In this document: positions 37,109-45,349 of the stretch, in pieces
Numbering within the stretch: position 1 is the first letter of the stretch
How the letters are laid out: each line of letters begins with the position of its first letter
Assembly: GCF_900095265.1 (NCBI RefSeq)
Contig: NZ_LT607663.1
Span: 62,001-126,000 of the forward strand
Length of the DNA: 64,000 nucleotides
Direction of reading: 5' to 3'
Source: Janthinobacterium sp. UMAB-56
Lineage (GTDB): Bacteria; Pseudomonadota; Gammaproteobacteria; Burkholderiales; Burkholderiaceae_D
Translations under genes and position numbers: made by a program
Notes under the pieces: model-generated
Told to the model about the DNA's origin: nothing
Databases searched by the model: none
Seen by the model: only the letters and a program-made list of their open reading frames with translations

Positions 37109-37749
37109 GCCGCCTTGACGACAGGCAGGCCGGCCGCCTGCCACTCGTCGTAGCCACTGCCGAGACGGCGCGCATGCAAGCCGTGCTGGCGCAGTGCCGC
37201 CACCGCCTGCACGGACAGCACGCAATACGGGCCACGGCAGTAAGCGGCAATGTCCTGGTGTGGCGGCAGTTCCGCCAGGCGGCGCTGCAAGTGTTCAAAG
37301 GGAATATTGATCGCCCCGGGCAAATGGCCTACAGCGAATTCCTGCGCGGGCCGCACGTCGAGCACGGTGATGCTGGCTTCCTGCATGCGTTCCAGCAACT
37401 CCTCGCGCGTCAGCGCTTCCACATGGTCGCCCCGACTCAACGCCTGCAACTCGCTGCGCTGATGCTGCGCATACACGTCCAGCGCGCCCAGCAGTTGCAC
37501 AATGGGGCCGCTACCGAGCCGGTACAGCACGCGCTTGCCGTCGCGCCGCGCCTGCACGAAACCGGCGCGCCGCAACTGCTGCAAATGCTGGGAGGTATTG
37601 GCCACGGACAGGCCCGTCAACTCCACCAGTTGCTCCACCGCATATTCGCCGTACGCGATCTGCTCGAGCAGGCGCAGGCGCGGTGCACTGCCTAAAATAT
37701 GGGCAAACCCGGCGGAACCGGTAAGCAATTCGATTTCAGCATTTTTCAT
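37105..37749 (-). CDS. ArsR-type winged helix fused to rhodanese domain
   Basis: A 214-residue fusion. Residues 1-90: ArsR winged helix (LVELTGLSVANTSQHLQQLR, RRAGFVQARRDGKRVLYRL). Residues 110-214: rhodanese domain with ITVLDVRPAQEFAVGHLPGA and catalytic loop CRGPYC, so the active Cys is present. This architecture suggests a regulator that senses a persulfide or thiol modification (inference). The ATG at 37749 starts 15 nt from a large palindrome that lies in the divergent promoter. Confidence 0.9.
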   Translation of the reverse strand: MKNAEIELLTGSAGFAHILGSAPRLRLLEQIAYGEYAVEQLVELTGLSVANTSQHLQQLRRAGFVQARRDGKRVLYRLGSGPIVQLLGALDVYAQHQRSELQALSRGDHVEALTREELLERMQEASITVLDVRPAQEFAVGHLPGAINIPFEHLQRRLAELPPHQDIAAYCRGPYCVLSVQAVAALRQHGLHARRLGSGYDEWQAAGLPVVKAA

Positions 37750-37763
37750 TGACACGATGCTAG

Positions 37764-37807
37764 CACCCTTATAACATTCAAGCAATCAATTGAATGTTAT
37801 AAGGGTG
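37764..37807. promoter_or_regulatory. 18-bp perfect inverted repeat, operator candidate
   Basis: CACCCTTATAACATTCAA, 8 nt, then TTGAATGTTATAAGGGTG. It fills the 64-bp gap between the ArsR-rhodanese gene and the divergent DUF2938 gene. Very likely the ArsR operator, able to repress both directions. Confidence 0.85.
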
Positions 37808-37813
37808 TTAGCG

Positions 37814-38302
37814 ATGCAACTATTCTGGTTTGATGCCATGGCGATCGGCGTAGGCGCGACGGCGGTGATGGATGTGTGGGCGGTAGCGTTAAAGCGCTTC
37901 TGGTGCATTCCCTCGCTGAACTTTGCGATGGTGGGGCGCTGGCTGGGCCATCTGCCGCGTGGCAGCGTCACCCACGTCAACATCGCCCAGGCGGCGCCCG
38001 TGCGCGATGAAGCGGTGCTGGGCTGGACAGCCCATTACCTGATCGGCGTGCTGTTTGCGGCCGTGCTGCTGGCGCTGGTGGGACAGGAGTGGGTGCAACA
38101 GCCGACCTTCGCGCCGGCGCTGCTGGCGGGCCTGGTGAGCGTGGCCGCGCCGTTTTGCATCTTGCAGCCGGGCATGGGTGCCGGCCTGGCCGCCAGCAAG
38201 ACGGCGCATCCGACGGCGGCCCGCCTGCGCAGCCTGATGGCGCACACGGCGTTCGGCATCGGCCTGTACCTGGCGGCGCTGCTGTGGTCGACCGTGCGTT
38301 AA
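37814..38302 (+). CDS. DUF2938-family membrane protein
   Basis: A 162-residue protein with four hydrophobic segments (first: FDAMAIGVGATAVMDVWAVA). GRWLGHLPRGSVTHVNIAQA and FCILQPGMGAGLAASKT are typical of the DUF2938 family. Function unknown. It starts 7 nt after the palindrome at 37807, divergent from the ArsR-rhodanese gene, so probably regulated by it. Its stop overlaps the convergent MscS gene stop. Confidence 0.85.
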   Translation: MQLFWFDAMAIGVGATAVMDVWAVALKRFWCIPSLNFAMVGRWLGHLPRGSVTHVNIAQAAPVRDEAVLGWTAHYLIGVLFAAVLLALVGQEWVQQPTFAPALLAGLVSVAAPFCILQPGMGAGLAASKTAHPTAARLRSLMAHTAFGIGLYLAALLWSTVR

Positions 38303-40725
38303 GTGCTCAACGGCGGCACGGGTGCCGGTGCGGTAGCCACCGCCGAGATAGTCGGCGCCTCGGGCTGCGCCGGTACGCTGCTCAGCACCATGGTGCTGGG
38401 ATTGGAAATCGGCATGGTCGCCGCGTGCAGGCGCTTGAGCAAGTCAAACAGCAAATCGCTGCGCACCCCATACGCGAGGCGCGGCGAGCCCACATACGCT
38501 GTGGCGTTGAACATCAGATAGCCATTGTCGATGCCGTCGAGCTGCACGCTGGGCGCCGGCGCGTCGAGCACGTCGTGATTCTCGACAAAGGCGGCCAGGA
38601 TCAGCGCGCGCGCCTCGTCCGCATCCGTGGACAGGGGCAGCGGCAGTTTCAGTTGCACTCGGCCCAGCGGATTGGCCAGGGTCACGTTGCGCACCGTCTT
38701 GGTGATGAATTCCGAATTCGGCACGATCACCGTGGAACGGTCCCCCAGCTGAATTTCCGTGGCGCGCACATTGATGCGGCGAATGTCGCCTTCCACGCCG
38801 CCCAGCGAGACCCAGTCGCCCACCTTGACGGGGCGCTCGGCCAATAAAATCAGGCCGGAAACGAAGTTCTGCACCACCGCCTGCAAGCCGAAACCGATAC
38901 CCACCGACAAGGCCGATGCCACCCATGCGATGCGTTCCAGGCCGATGCCGGCCGCCGACAGCGCCAGCGCCACAGCCGTCACGCCGCCGATATAACCGAA
39001 CAGGGTGAGGAAGGACATCTGCATGCCAGCGTCCAGGTTCGTCGTCGGCAAATAGCTGTTTTGCAGCCAGCGCTTGAACAGGCCGATGCCGATGAAGCCC
39101 AGCACCAGCACCAGCAGCGCCTGGATCACGGTGGCGGGGCGGATCGCCACCTCGCCGATGGCCAGGCCATCTTGCAGCTTGCCCACGCGCTGGAACAGCT
39201 CGCTAGGACCTTCGCCGAACGGCGCCAGCAAGAGCATCAACGCCAGCAGCACGACGATGGCGCGGCCAATGCCCGACAGCAGTACGGCAGCCTGGTCGCG
39301 CGCCTTGGGCGTGGCCAGCACGGGGTTGACGGCGTCCGGCGGCGGCGGGGTGGAGGCCAGCAGCATGCAGATATCGTCCAGCAACACCGTCAACAGATAA
39401 GTGCTGCACACCACCACCATGACCCAGGCGATTTGCTTGGTGACAAAACTGCCAAAGGCGACATAACCGATCAACAGACTGACCAGGCTCGATGCCAGCG
39501 TCAGCCACAGCAGCAGCACCACGCCGCGCAACCACAGCGGCGTGACAGGCGAAGCGGGGTCGGCAGCGCGCACCTGGCGCCAGCAACGCTCGGCGCGCAT
39601 CAAGCCAAAGGCCACTGTCATGCTCAGCACCAGCGCCACGATGCAGTTGATGGCCACAGCCGTCGACAGGCCCGCATTGATGACGGTGGACACGCGTTCG
39701 GCCGTCCACACCAGCACCACGACCAGCGCAAACACGCTGGGGTATTGGCGCATGCGGTGCGCCAGCGCATCGGACAGCGGCAGCAGGCGCCACGAGGCGC
39801 GGTTCGGCGACAACAGCGCATGGCCCAGACCCGCCGTGAAACCGGCGAAGCAGATGATGCCGATCAAACTACTCAAGAATATATCCGTCTTGTCGGAGAC
39901 ATTGCCATCCCAGCGCAAGCCCAGCGCCAGCAATTCGGCCACCAGGCCCGGCGTGGCCAGCGCCAGCAACAACACGGCCAGCGCATGCAGCGAGCGGCGC
40001 AGGCGGCCATGCGGCACGCGCGTCGAAGTGAGCAACAGCAAATAACGCGAAACCCATACACTGGCCGCCAGCAACAGCACGATGGCGACCAGGATGCCGC
40101 CCCAGACGGACTGGGGCGTCTCGCGCGCCGCGTCGACCAGTTCCTGGCCCAGCTTTTGCAGGCGTTGCATATTTTGCGGCAACTCCACATGCAACTGTTT
40201 CCAGAAGGAACTGGCAAGGATGGAGGCCGTGCGCTCTCCCAGGCGCGCCTGCAACTGCGCGCGGCGCACCGTCGACACTTGCTCGGACGCCTGCGTGGCT
40301 TCAACCGACAATAAGCGCGCCAATTTCACCTGCGCATCGAGCGCGCTGCTGGTCCGGTCCAGCTGTCCGCGCTGCGCCGCCACATCGGGCGCATCCTTGG
40401 TGCCCGCCGCCGGCTTGCCCAGCTCGGCCAGGCGCGCCTGCACGCTGGCCAGCATCGGCTCCAGCGTCGCCGCTACCTTGTCCGCATCGGCACTGGCCGC
40501 CAGCGCATCGGCCTTCATCTGCGACAGGGTCGCGTCCGGCACATCGGCGTCGGCGTCCAGCGTCTTCTGGATGACCGTAATCTGCTTGCGCAAGCCATCG
40601 AGGCGCTGGTCGGCCGTGACGGCGTCGTCGTCGGGCTGTGCCCAGGCAGGAGCGGCCGACAGTGAGCAGGCCAGCAACAGCGCCAGCAAAAACGGGGTAA
40701 ATCGAAAAATACGGTAAGAAATCAT
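38299..40725 (-). CDS. large MscS-family mechanosensitive channel (DUF3772 N terminus)
   Basis: An 808-residue protein: signal peptide (about 1-32, ending PAWA), a periplasmic coiled-coil/DUF3772 region (LRKQITVIQKTLDADADVPD), many membrane helices, and the MscS core with pore-lining GIGFGLQAVVQNFVSGLILL and the beta domain WVSLGGVEGDIRRINVRATE. Such proteins release solutes under osmotic downshock. The ATG at 40725 gives the signal peptide. Convergent with the DUF2938 gene. Confidence 0.9.
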   Translation of the reverse strand: MISYRIFRFTPFLLALLLACSLSAAPAWAQPDDDAVTADQRLDGLRKQITVIQKTLDADADVPDATLSQMKADALAASADADKVAATLEPMLASVQARLAELGKPAAGTKDAPDVAAQRGQLDRTSSALDAQVKLARLLSVEATQASEQVSTVRRAQLQARLGERTASILASSFWKQLHVELPQNMQRLQKLGQELVDAARETPQSVWGGILVAIVLLLAASVWVSRYLLLLTSTRVPHGRLRRSLHALAVLLLALATPGLVAELLALGLRWDGNVSDKTDIFLSSLIGIICFAGFTAGLGHALLSPNRASWRLLPLSDALAHRMRQYPSVFALVVVLVWTAERVSTVINAGLSTAVAINCIVALVLSMTVAFGLMRAERCWRQVRAADPASPVTPLWLRGVVLLLWLTLASSLVSLLIGYVAFGSFVTKQIAWVMVVVCSTYLLTVLLDDICMLLASTPPPPDAVNPVLATPKARDQAAVLLSGIGRAIVVLLALMLLLAPFGEGPSELFQRVGKLQDGLAIGEVAIRPATVIQALLVLVLGFIGIGLFKRWLQNSYLPTTNLDAGMQMSFLTLFGYIGGVTAVALALSAAGIGLERIAWVASALSVGIGFGLQAVVQNFVSGLILLAERPVKVGDWVSLGGVEGDIRRINVRATEIQLGDRSTVIVPNSEFITKTVRNVTLANPLGRVQLKLPLPLSTDADEARALILAAFVENHDVLDAPAPSVQLDGIDNGYLMFNATAYVGSPRLAYGVRSDLLFDLLKRLHAATMPISNPSTMVLSSVPAQPEAPTISAVATAPAPVPPLST

Positions 40726-41204
40726 GCGAACCCGGGGACTGAAAGAGAGAGGATGCAGAACGAATGCCATCGGAAAACACTGTCGCCACCAGACCGGCAT
40801 GGCCGCCTTTTCCTGCAGTGGTATGCAATATAGCTGAAAAAGGCCGCCGGACGAGCGCATTCGTACACAGCAATGCCCCCAAGCCGTAGCGCTTCAACAT
40901 GTGGCTGATGGCTCAGCGAAAGTCGCTGAAAACGCTCTCCGTGCGGCACCAAACAGACGCACTGTTCATGAAAGAGAATCATCGTCCGAGCAATTGCAAC
41001 GCACTGAAGGTCCGGTGCATCCTCTCGCAATCCCATCGGCCAGGCGAGTGTGTTCGCCCCCACGCCACATGCTCCTGTCCGGTCAAATTAATCGCGAAAT
41101 CAACAGGATAGACGCGTCCGTGTCGCATCCGCCATCCGCTCCGAACTCATCCGGTCTCGGCCTCTTCTCCTATCCAAGCGAGAGGCACATTTCCTCCAAT
41201 AACG
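40726..41204. other. gene-poor stretch upstream of the MscS gene
   Basis: About 480 bp without a convincing gene. Open frames exist but their translations show no family features. It leads into the DUF3141 remnant and may be decayed sequence. Confidence 0.45.
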
Positions 41205-41518
41205 TCTTGATGGCTTGGCCTGCATACCTGGTCGATGCGCTACAACGTAGCGTACTGTTCCTCGACCTGCTGCGTCAGCTCGGCAACCAGCAAACTGACA
41301 TCGCCTCGCAGCCGATGGCGACCGCGCTGCATTTCGAGAACGAGGTGCCAAGGAGCGGCAAGTTGTTACCCAGGCCCATCAATTACACACTTTCACGCAT
41401 CTTGCCACCGCCCGGCATCGAGATTGACGCCAGCAAGCACAGCGTCATCCAACTGCGAAGAGTGTTGAGTCAGCAATTCAAACGCCACAGACACCTGGCG
41501 ATGTCTGTGGCGTCATGA
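41205..41518 (+). pseudogene. remnant of a DUF3141-family protein gene
   Basis: An open frame encodes AYLVDALQRSVLFLDLLRQL, then GNQQTDIASQ, then KLLPRPINYTLSRILPPPGI, then EIDASKHSVI. This is the conserved N-terminal region of DUF3141 proteins (QRSVLFLD-type helix, LPRPVNY-type strand, PPxGxEIDxxKRPF). The similarity stops where the family continues with its DPRAGHGPGI region, and the frame ends 25 codons later, inside a hairpin. No intact remainder follows; the mesD gene begins on the other strand. Left end is approximate. Confidence 0.7.
41483..41512 (-). terminator. terminator hairpin after mesD
   Basis: A perfect 11-bp stem (CGCCACAGACA / TGTCTGTGGCG) with an 8-nt loop. On the minus strand it is followed by TTTGAATT and lies 48 nt after the mesD stop. 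Confidence 0.7.
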
Positions 41519-41560
41519 AGCACAAGGCAAGACTCGCCTGTTCGGTATTTCACCAGCCTG

Positions 41561-42589
41561 CTAGGTCGAGAGTTCTCCTCGGATGATTTCAGCGCCAGCA
41601 CTGAGCGCATGCAATTTGCCTCTTGCAACTCGACGAGACAAGGGCGCCATGCCACAGTTGGTGCTCGGGTAGAGCTTGTCCGCATCGACAAAGCGCAGCG
41701 CTTTGCGCAGGGTGTTGGCGACTTCCTCTGGCGTTTCAATGGTATTGGATGCCACGTCGATGGCCCCAACCATGACTTTTTTGCCACGAATGAGCTCAAT
41801 CAGGTCGATGGGAACACGCGAATTGTGGCATTCCAGCGAGATGATGTCGATATTCGATTTCTGCAGCTTGGGAAAAGATTCTTCATATTGACGCCACTCG
41901 GACCCCAGCGTATTTTTCCAGTCCGTATTGGCCTTGATGCCGTAACCATAGCAAATGTGCACGGCGGTTTCGCATTTGAGCCCTTCAATCGCCCTTTCCA
42001 GGGTAGCAATTCCCCAATCATTCACCTCATCAAAGAAAACATTGAATGCGGGCTCGTCGAATTGAATGATGTCGACGCCAGCAGCCTCCAATTCCCTGGC
42101 TTCCTGATTGAGGATCTTGGCAAATTCCCAGGCCAGTTTTTCACGGCTCTTGTAGTGGCTGTCATACAGCGTATCAATCATCGTCATCGGACCGGGCAGT
42201 GCCCATTTAATGGGCTGCGTGGTTTGCTGGCGTAAAAATCTGGCGTCTTCCACAAAAACCGGCTTCGGGCGGCACACTGCGCCCACGACGGTCGGCACAC
42301 TCGCATCGTAGCGATCACGAATTCTGACGGTCTCACGTTTGTCAAAATCCACTCCGCTCAGATGCTCGATAAACGTGGTGACGAAATGCTGACGGGTCTG
42401 CTCGCCATCACTGACGATATCGATGCCTGCCTGCTGTTGTTCCTGCAGCGACAAACGCAAGGCATCCTGTTTGCCCTCGATCAGTTCCTCGTCCTGTAAC
42501 TTCCACGGCGACCACAGCTTTTCAGGCTGTGCAAGCCAGGAAGGTTTGGGCAGGCTGCCGGCAGTTGAAGTCGGTAATAATTTTTTCAT
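41561..42589 (-). CDS. mesD: MesD, core-MetE folate-independent methionine synthase
   Basis: A 342-residue protein with only the catalytic half of MetE. All four zinc ligands are visible: His211 and Cys213 in AVHICYGYG, Glu253 in ISLECHNSR, Cys312 in STNCGMAPL. The substrate region DGEQTRQHFVTTF and QFDEPAF also match. It lacks the N-terminal MetE domain used with folylpolyglutamate. Core MetE next to a DUF1852 gene defines the MesD family, reported to need MesX and oxygen for methionine synthesis. The ATG at 42589 is 25 nt after mesX. Base composition is lower in GC than its neighbours. Confidence 0.9.
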   Translation of the reverse strand: MKKLLPTSTAGSLPKPSWLAQPEKLWSPWKLQDEELIEGKQDALRLSLQEQQQAGIDIVSDGEQTRQHFVTTFIEHLSGVDFDKRETVRIRDRYDASVPTVVGAVCRPKPVFVEDARFLRQQTTQPIKWALPGPMTMIDTLYDSHYKSREKLAWEFAKILNQEARELEAAGVDIIQFDEPAFNVFFDEVNDWGIATLERAIEGLKCETAVHICYGYGIKANTDWKNTLGSEWRQYEESFPKLQKSNIDIISLECHNSRVPIDLIELIRGKKVMVGAIDVASNTIETPEEVANTLRKALRFVDADKLYPSTNCGMAPLSRRVARGKLHALSAGAEIIRGELST

Positions 42590-42614
42590 GATGGTGATTT
42601 CGTGTGTTGGTGAA

Positions 42615-43592
42615 TCAGAGAGCGTAATTCGCAGTCCATTGTTCAAGAACATTTTTATATGGCTTGATGAAGTGCTCTTCCGTATATTTTCCCTGCTTGA
42701 CAGCCAGCTGGCTGCGCTCTTCCCGGTCATAGACAATCTGCGTCAATGAGTAATCCTGATTCTTCAGGCTGGGCTGATACGACTTGCCTGCCGCCGAATT
42801 GGCGTTGTAAATTTCGGGCCGGTAAATCTTCTGGAATGTTTCCATCGTGCTGATGGTGGCGATCAGTTCAAGATTGGTGTAGTCGCCAAGCAGGTCGCCG
42901 ATGAAATAAAACGCCAGCGGTGCGGCACTATCCGGCGGCATGAAGTAGCGAACCTGCATCCCCATTTTTTCAAAATATTGATCGGTCGAGGAAAACTCGT
43001 TTTGTTGATACTCGACACCCAATACGGGATGCTGATTCCCGGTCCGGTGATAGACCTTGCTGCTCGATGCACTGATGCAGATGACCGGCGGCTTGTCGAA
43101 GTGCTCCTGGTAAGTGTCTGAGCTGACAAAGTGCTTGAACAGCTTGCCATGGAAATCGCCGAAATCATCCGGGGCGCTGAAGGTGGATTGATTATTGTTA
43201 TGCTCTGCCAGCACTACGCTGAAGTCGTAGTCGCGCACGTAAGAGGAGAAGTTATTGCCTGCAATCCCATCGATGCGTTCCCCGGTTTTTTTGTCGATGA
43301 TGGTCGGTTTCAGTATCTCGATCAATGGAATATTGCTGCCTTTGACATCAATATTCAACTCCACGGAAATGATTTCGAGCTCTACGGAGTAGCGATCGCC
43401 GTTCGGGTTGTCCCAATGCGCCAGGTTGTTGAAACGGTTGTCTATCATCCTCAGGGTATTGCGCAGGTTTTCCTGGCGGCTGTTTCCCCGGGCCAGATTG
43501 GCAAAGTTGGTCGTCAGGCGCGTATTGTCGGCCGGATGATAGTGTTCATCGAAAACAATACTCTTGATGCTGAATATAAAATCTTTGCTCAT
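42615..43592 (-). CDS. mesX: MesX, DUF1852 partner of MesD
   Basis: A 325-residue protein recognised as DUF1852: FIFSIKSIVFDEHYHPADNT at the start, NPNGDRYSVELEIISVELNI, and LIATISTMETFQKIYRPEIY. MesX is required for MesD activity; its biochemical step is not known, and I see no standard cofactor motif. It precedes mesD by 25 nt. Codon use is AT-richer than in flanking genes (many AAT, AAA, GAT codons), suggesting acquisition by transfer. Confidence 0.92.
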   Translation of the reverse strand: MSKDFIFSIKSIVFDEHYHPADNTRLTTNFANLARGNSRQENLRNTLRMIDNRFNNLAHWDNPNGDRYSVELEIISVELNIDVKGSNIPLIEILKPTIIDKKTGERIDGIAGNNFSSYVRDYDFSVVLAEHNNNQSTFSAPDDFGDFHGKLFKHFVSSDTYQEHFDKPPVICISASSSKVYHRTGNQHPVLGVEYQQNEFSSTDQYFEKMGMQVRYFMPPDSAAPLAFYFIGDLLGDYTNLELIATISTMETFQKIYRPEIYNANSAAGKSYQPSLKNQDYSLTQIVYDREERSQLAVKQGKYTEEHFIKPYKNVLEQWTANYAL

Positions 43593-43658
43593 GGTGATCT
43601 GGTGTCCTGATTTCTGCGAAAAAATGAATGTGTGGATTGCTGGCCGTCGTGATGCGTG

Positions 43659-44240
43659 TCAGGCCGCGACCGCTTCATCAGCGGTGGCAGAACGTGCATG
43701 GCGCGTCAATCCGATCAATGGCAAGGCCCGTTGGACCGCCAGTGTGGCCCGCTGGATCAGAGCCTCGTCCTGCAGACGGTAGTCGAGGAAATCCTTGTCG
43801 GTTGCATAGACGCCCAGCGGCAATGTGCGTGCCTGGAAGAAGCTGAACAGCGGCCGCAACTGGTGGTCGATCATCAGGGCATGGCGCTCGCTGCCGCCGG
43901 TGGCAGCCAGCAAGACTGGCTTGTCGATCAAGGCGTCCTGATGAATGAAGTCGAAGAAGTGCTTGAACAGTCCCGTGTACGCGCCGCGGAAGACCGGTGT
44001 TGACACCACCAGGATGTCGGCTTGCTCGACTGCTGCAAGTTCCTGCTCCACCGCATCGGGCAGCTGGGCGCGCCAGGCTGCGCCAGCGAGCTGCGGTGCG
44101 AGCTGCCCCAGTTCGACCAGGCGTTGTTCGCACAGCACTTCGTCGGCGATCAGGTCCATCAGGTGCTCTGCCAGGGCTGCAGCCTTGGAAGGGCGTTGCA
44201 GCCCGCCGGAAACCGCGACTAAACGAAGTGGACGTGTCAT
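43659..44240 (-). CDS. NAD(P)H-dependent FMN reductase (MsuE-like)
   Basis: A 193-residue flavodoxin-fold protein: LRLVAVSGGLQRPSKAAALA (phosphate-binding loop), ADILVVSTPVFRGAYTGLFK, and KPVLLAATGGSERHALMIDH. These match MsuE/SsuE-type reductases that supply reduced FMN to oxygenases. It is the first gene of the operon with mesX and mesD, 66 nt upstream of mesX. Start 44240 (MTRPLRL) is chosen by analogy to MsuE; ATG 44252 is an alternative. A sulfonate-metabolism role is possible, but no ssu/msu monooxygenase is nearby. Confidence 0.88.
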   Translation of the reverse strand: MTRPLRLVAVSGGLQRPSKAAALAEHLMDLIADEVLCEQRLVELGQLAPQLAGAAWRAQLPDAVEQELAAVEQADILVVSTPVFRGAYTGLFKHFFDFIHQDALIDKPVLLAATGGSERHALMIDHQLRPLFSFFQARTLPLGVYATDKDFLDYRLQDEALIQRATLAVQRALPLIGLTRHARSATADEAVAA

Positions 44241-44318
44241 TTTTGCTTTCATATGGATGGATGCGCCAGGGCCGAAAAATACAGGCAACAAGGGAATCGA
44301 TGATAGCGGCGGAGATCG

Positions 44319-44354
44319 ATGAAGTATAATGGTCTTATTTCATACATCCATGAA
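44319..44354. promoter_or_regulatory. overlapping inverted repeats in the metR-like/FMN reductase divergent promoter
   Basis: ATGAA at 44319 pairs with TTCAT at 44339, and that TTCAT pairs again with ATGAA at 44350. MetR sites are built from TGAA and TTCA halves, but the spacings here do not match the usual TGAA-N5-TTCA exactly, so the assignment is tentative. Confidence 0.4.
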
Positions 44355-44368
44355 TATGGCTCATCTCA

Positions 44369-45301
44369 ATGCTTGAACGCATTCACCTCAGCATCGTCCA
44401 GCAGGTCGAGAAACAAGGGTCGTTGACGGCCGCAGCTGGCGTGCTGCACCTGACCCAGTCGGCCCTGAGCCACAGCATGAAGAAGCTGGAGCAGCAACTG
44501 GGCACCGACGTCTGGCTGCGCGAAGGGCGCAACCTGCGCCTGACGCAGGCCGGACAGTATCTGCTGGCGGTGGCGAACCGGGTGCTGCCGCAACTGGACC
44601 TGGCCGAAGAGCGCCTGGGCCAGTTTGCGCAGGGTGAGCGCGGTGCGCTGCGCATCGGCATGGAATGCCACCCTTGCTACCAGTGGCTGCTCAAAGTGGT
44701 GTCGCCCTATCTGGCCGCATGGCCCGACGTGGATGTGGACGTCAAGCAGAAGTTCCAGTTCGGCGGGATCGGCGCGCTCTTCGGCTACGAGATCGACCTG
44801 CTGGTCACGCCCGACCCGCTGCACAAACCGGGGCTGACATTCGAACCCGTGTTCGACTACGAGCAGGTGCTTGTCGTGGCCAAGGGCCATGCCCTGGCTA
44901 CTGCGGCGTATGTGCAGCCCCAGCAACTGACTCAGGAAGTGCTCATCAGCTACCCCGTGGATATCGAGCGCCTGGACATCTATAACCAGTTCCTGTTGCC
45001 GGCCGGTGTCACGCCCAAGCGCCACAAAGCCATCGAAACCACCGACATCATGCTGCAGATGGTGGCCAGCGGCCGTGGCGTGGCCGCCCTGCCGCGCTGG
45101 CTGGTCGAGGAATACGCGGCCAAGATGGACGTAGTGCCTGTGCGGCTGGGCATGCACGGCATCGCCAAGCAAATCTTCCTGGGGGCACGCGAGACGGACA
45201 CCGCCATCGACTACGTGCGGGCCTTCATCGAACTGGCCCGCCAGCCTGCCAGCGTCACTGCGCAAGGCAGTGATGCTAAAACCCCCGATGCATCCCGATA
45301 A
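44369..45301 (+). CDS. metR: MetR-like LysR regulator
   Basis: A 310-residue LysR protein resembling E. coli MetR along its length: HTH SLTAAAGVLHLTQSALSHSM, effector domain with GMECHPCYQWL (MetR: ECHSCIQWL), ISYPVDIERLDIYNQFLLPA and MVASGRGVAALPRWLVEEY. MetR activates methionine-synthesis genes with homocysteine as co-effector. It is divergent from the FMN reductase-mesX-mesD operon and is its likely activator. Confidence 0.88.
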   Translation: MLERIHLSIVQQVEKQGSLTAAAGVLHLTQSALSHSMKKLEQQLGTDVWLREGRNLRLTQAGQYLLAVANRVLPQLDLAEERLGQFAQGERGALRIGMECHPCYQWLLKVVSPYLAAWPDVDVDVKQKFQFGGIGALFGYEIDLLVTPDPLHKPGLTFEPVFDYEQVLVVAKGHALATAAYVQPQQLTQEVLISYPVDIERLDIYNQFLLPAGVTPKRHKAIETTDIMLQMVASGRGVAALPRWLVEEYAAKMDVVPVRLGMHGIAKQIFLGARETDTAIDYVRAFIELARQPASVTAQGSDAKTPDASR

Positions 45302-45349
45302 GCCCAGGCCCGCCGGCAACATCACGCAAGGCGATACTCTGGCGCCAGC

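Noticed and set aside
40901-41200. The N-terminal part of the frame that continues into the DUF3141 remnant
   Set aside because: Only the part after about 41205 shows family similarity; the earlier codons look random.
44374-44385. TGAACGCATTCA at the start of the metR-like gene as a MetR box
   Set aside because: Half-site spacing is 4 not 5 and it lies inside the coding start; kept out of the feature list.
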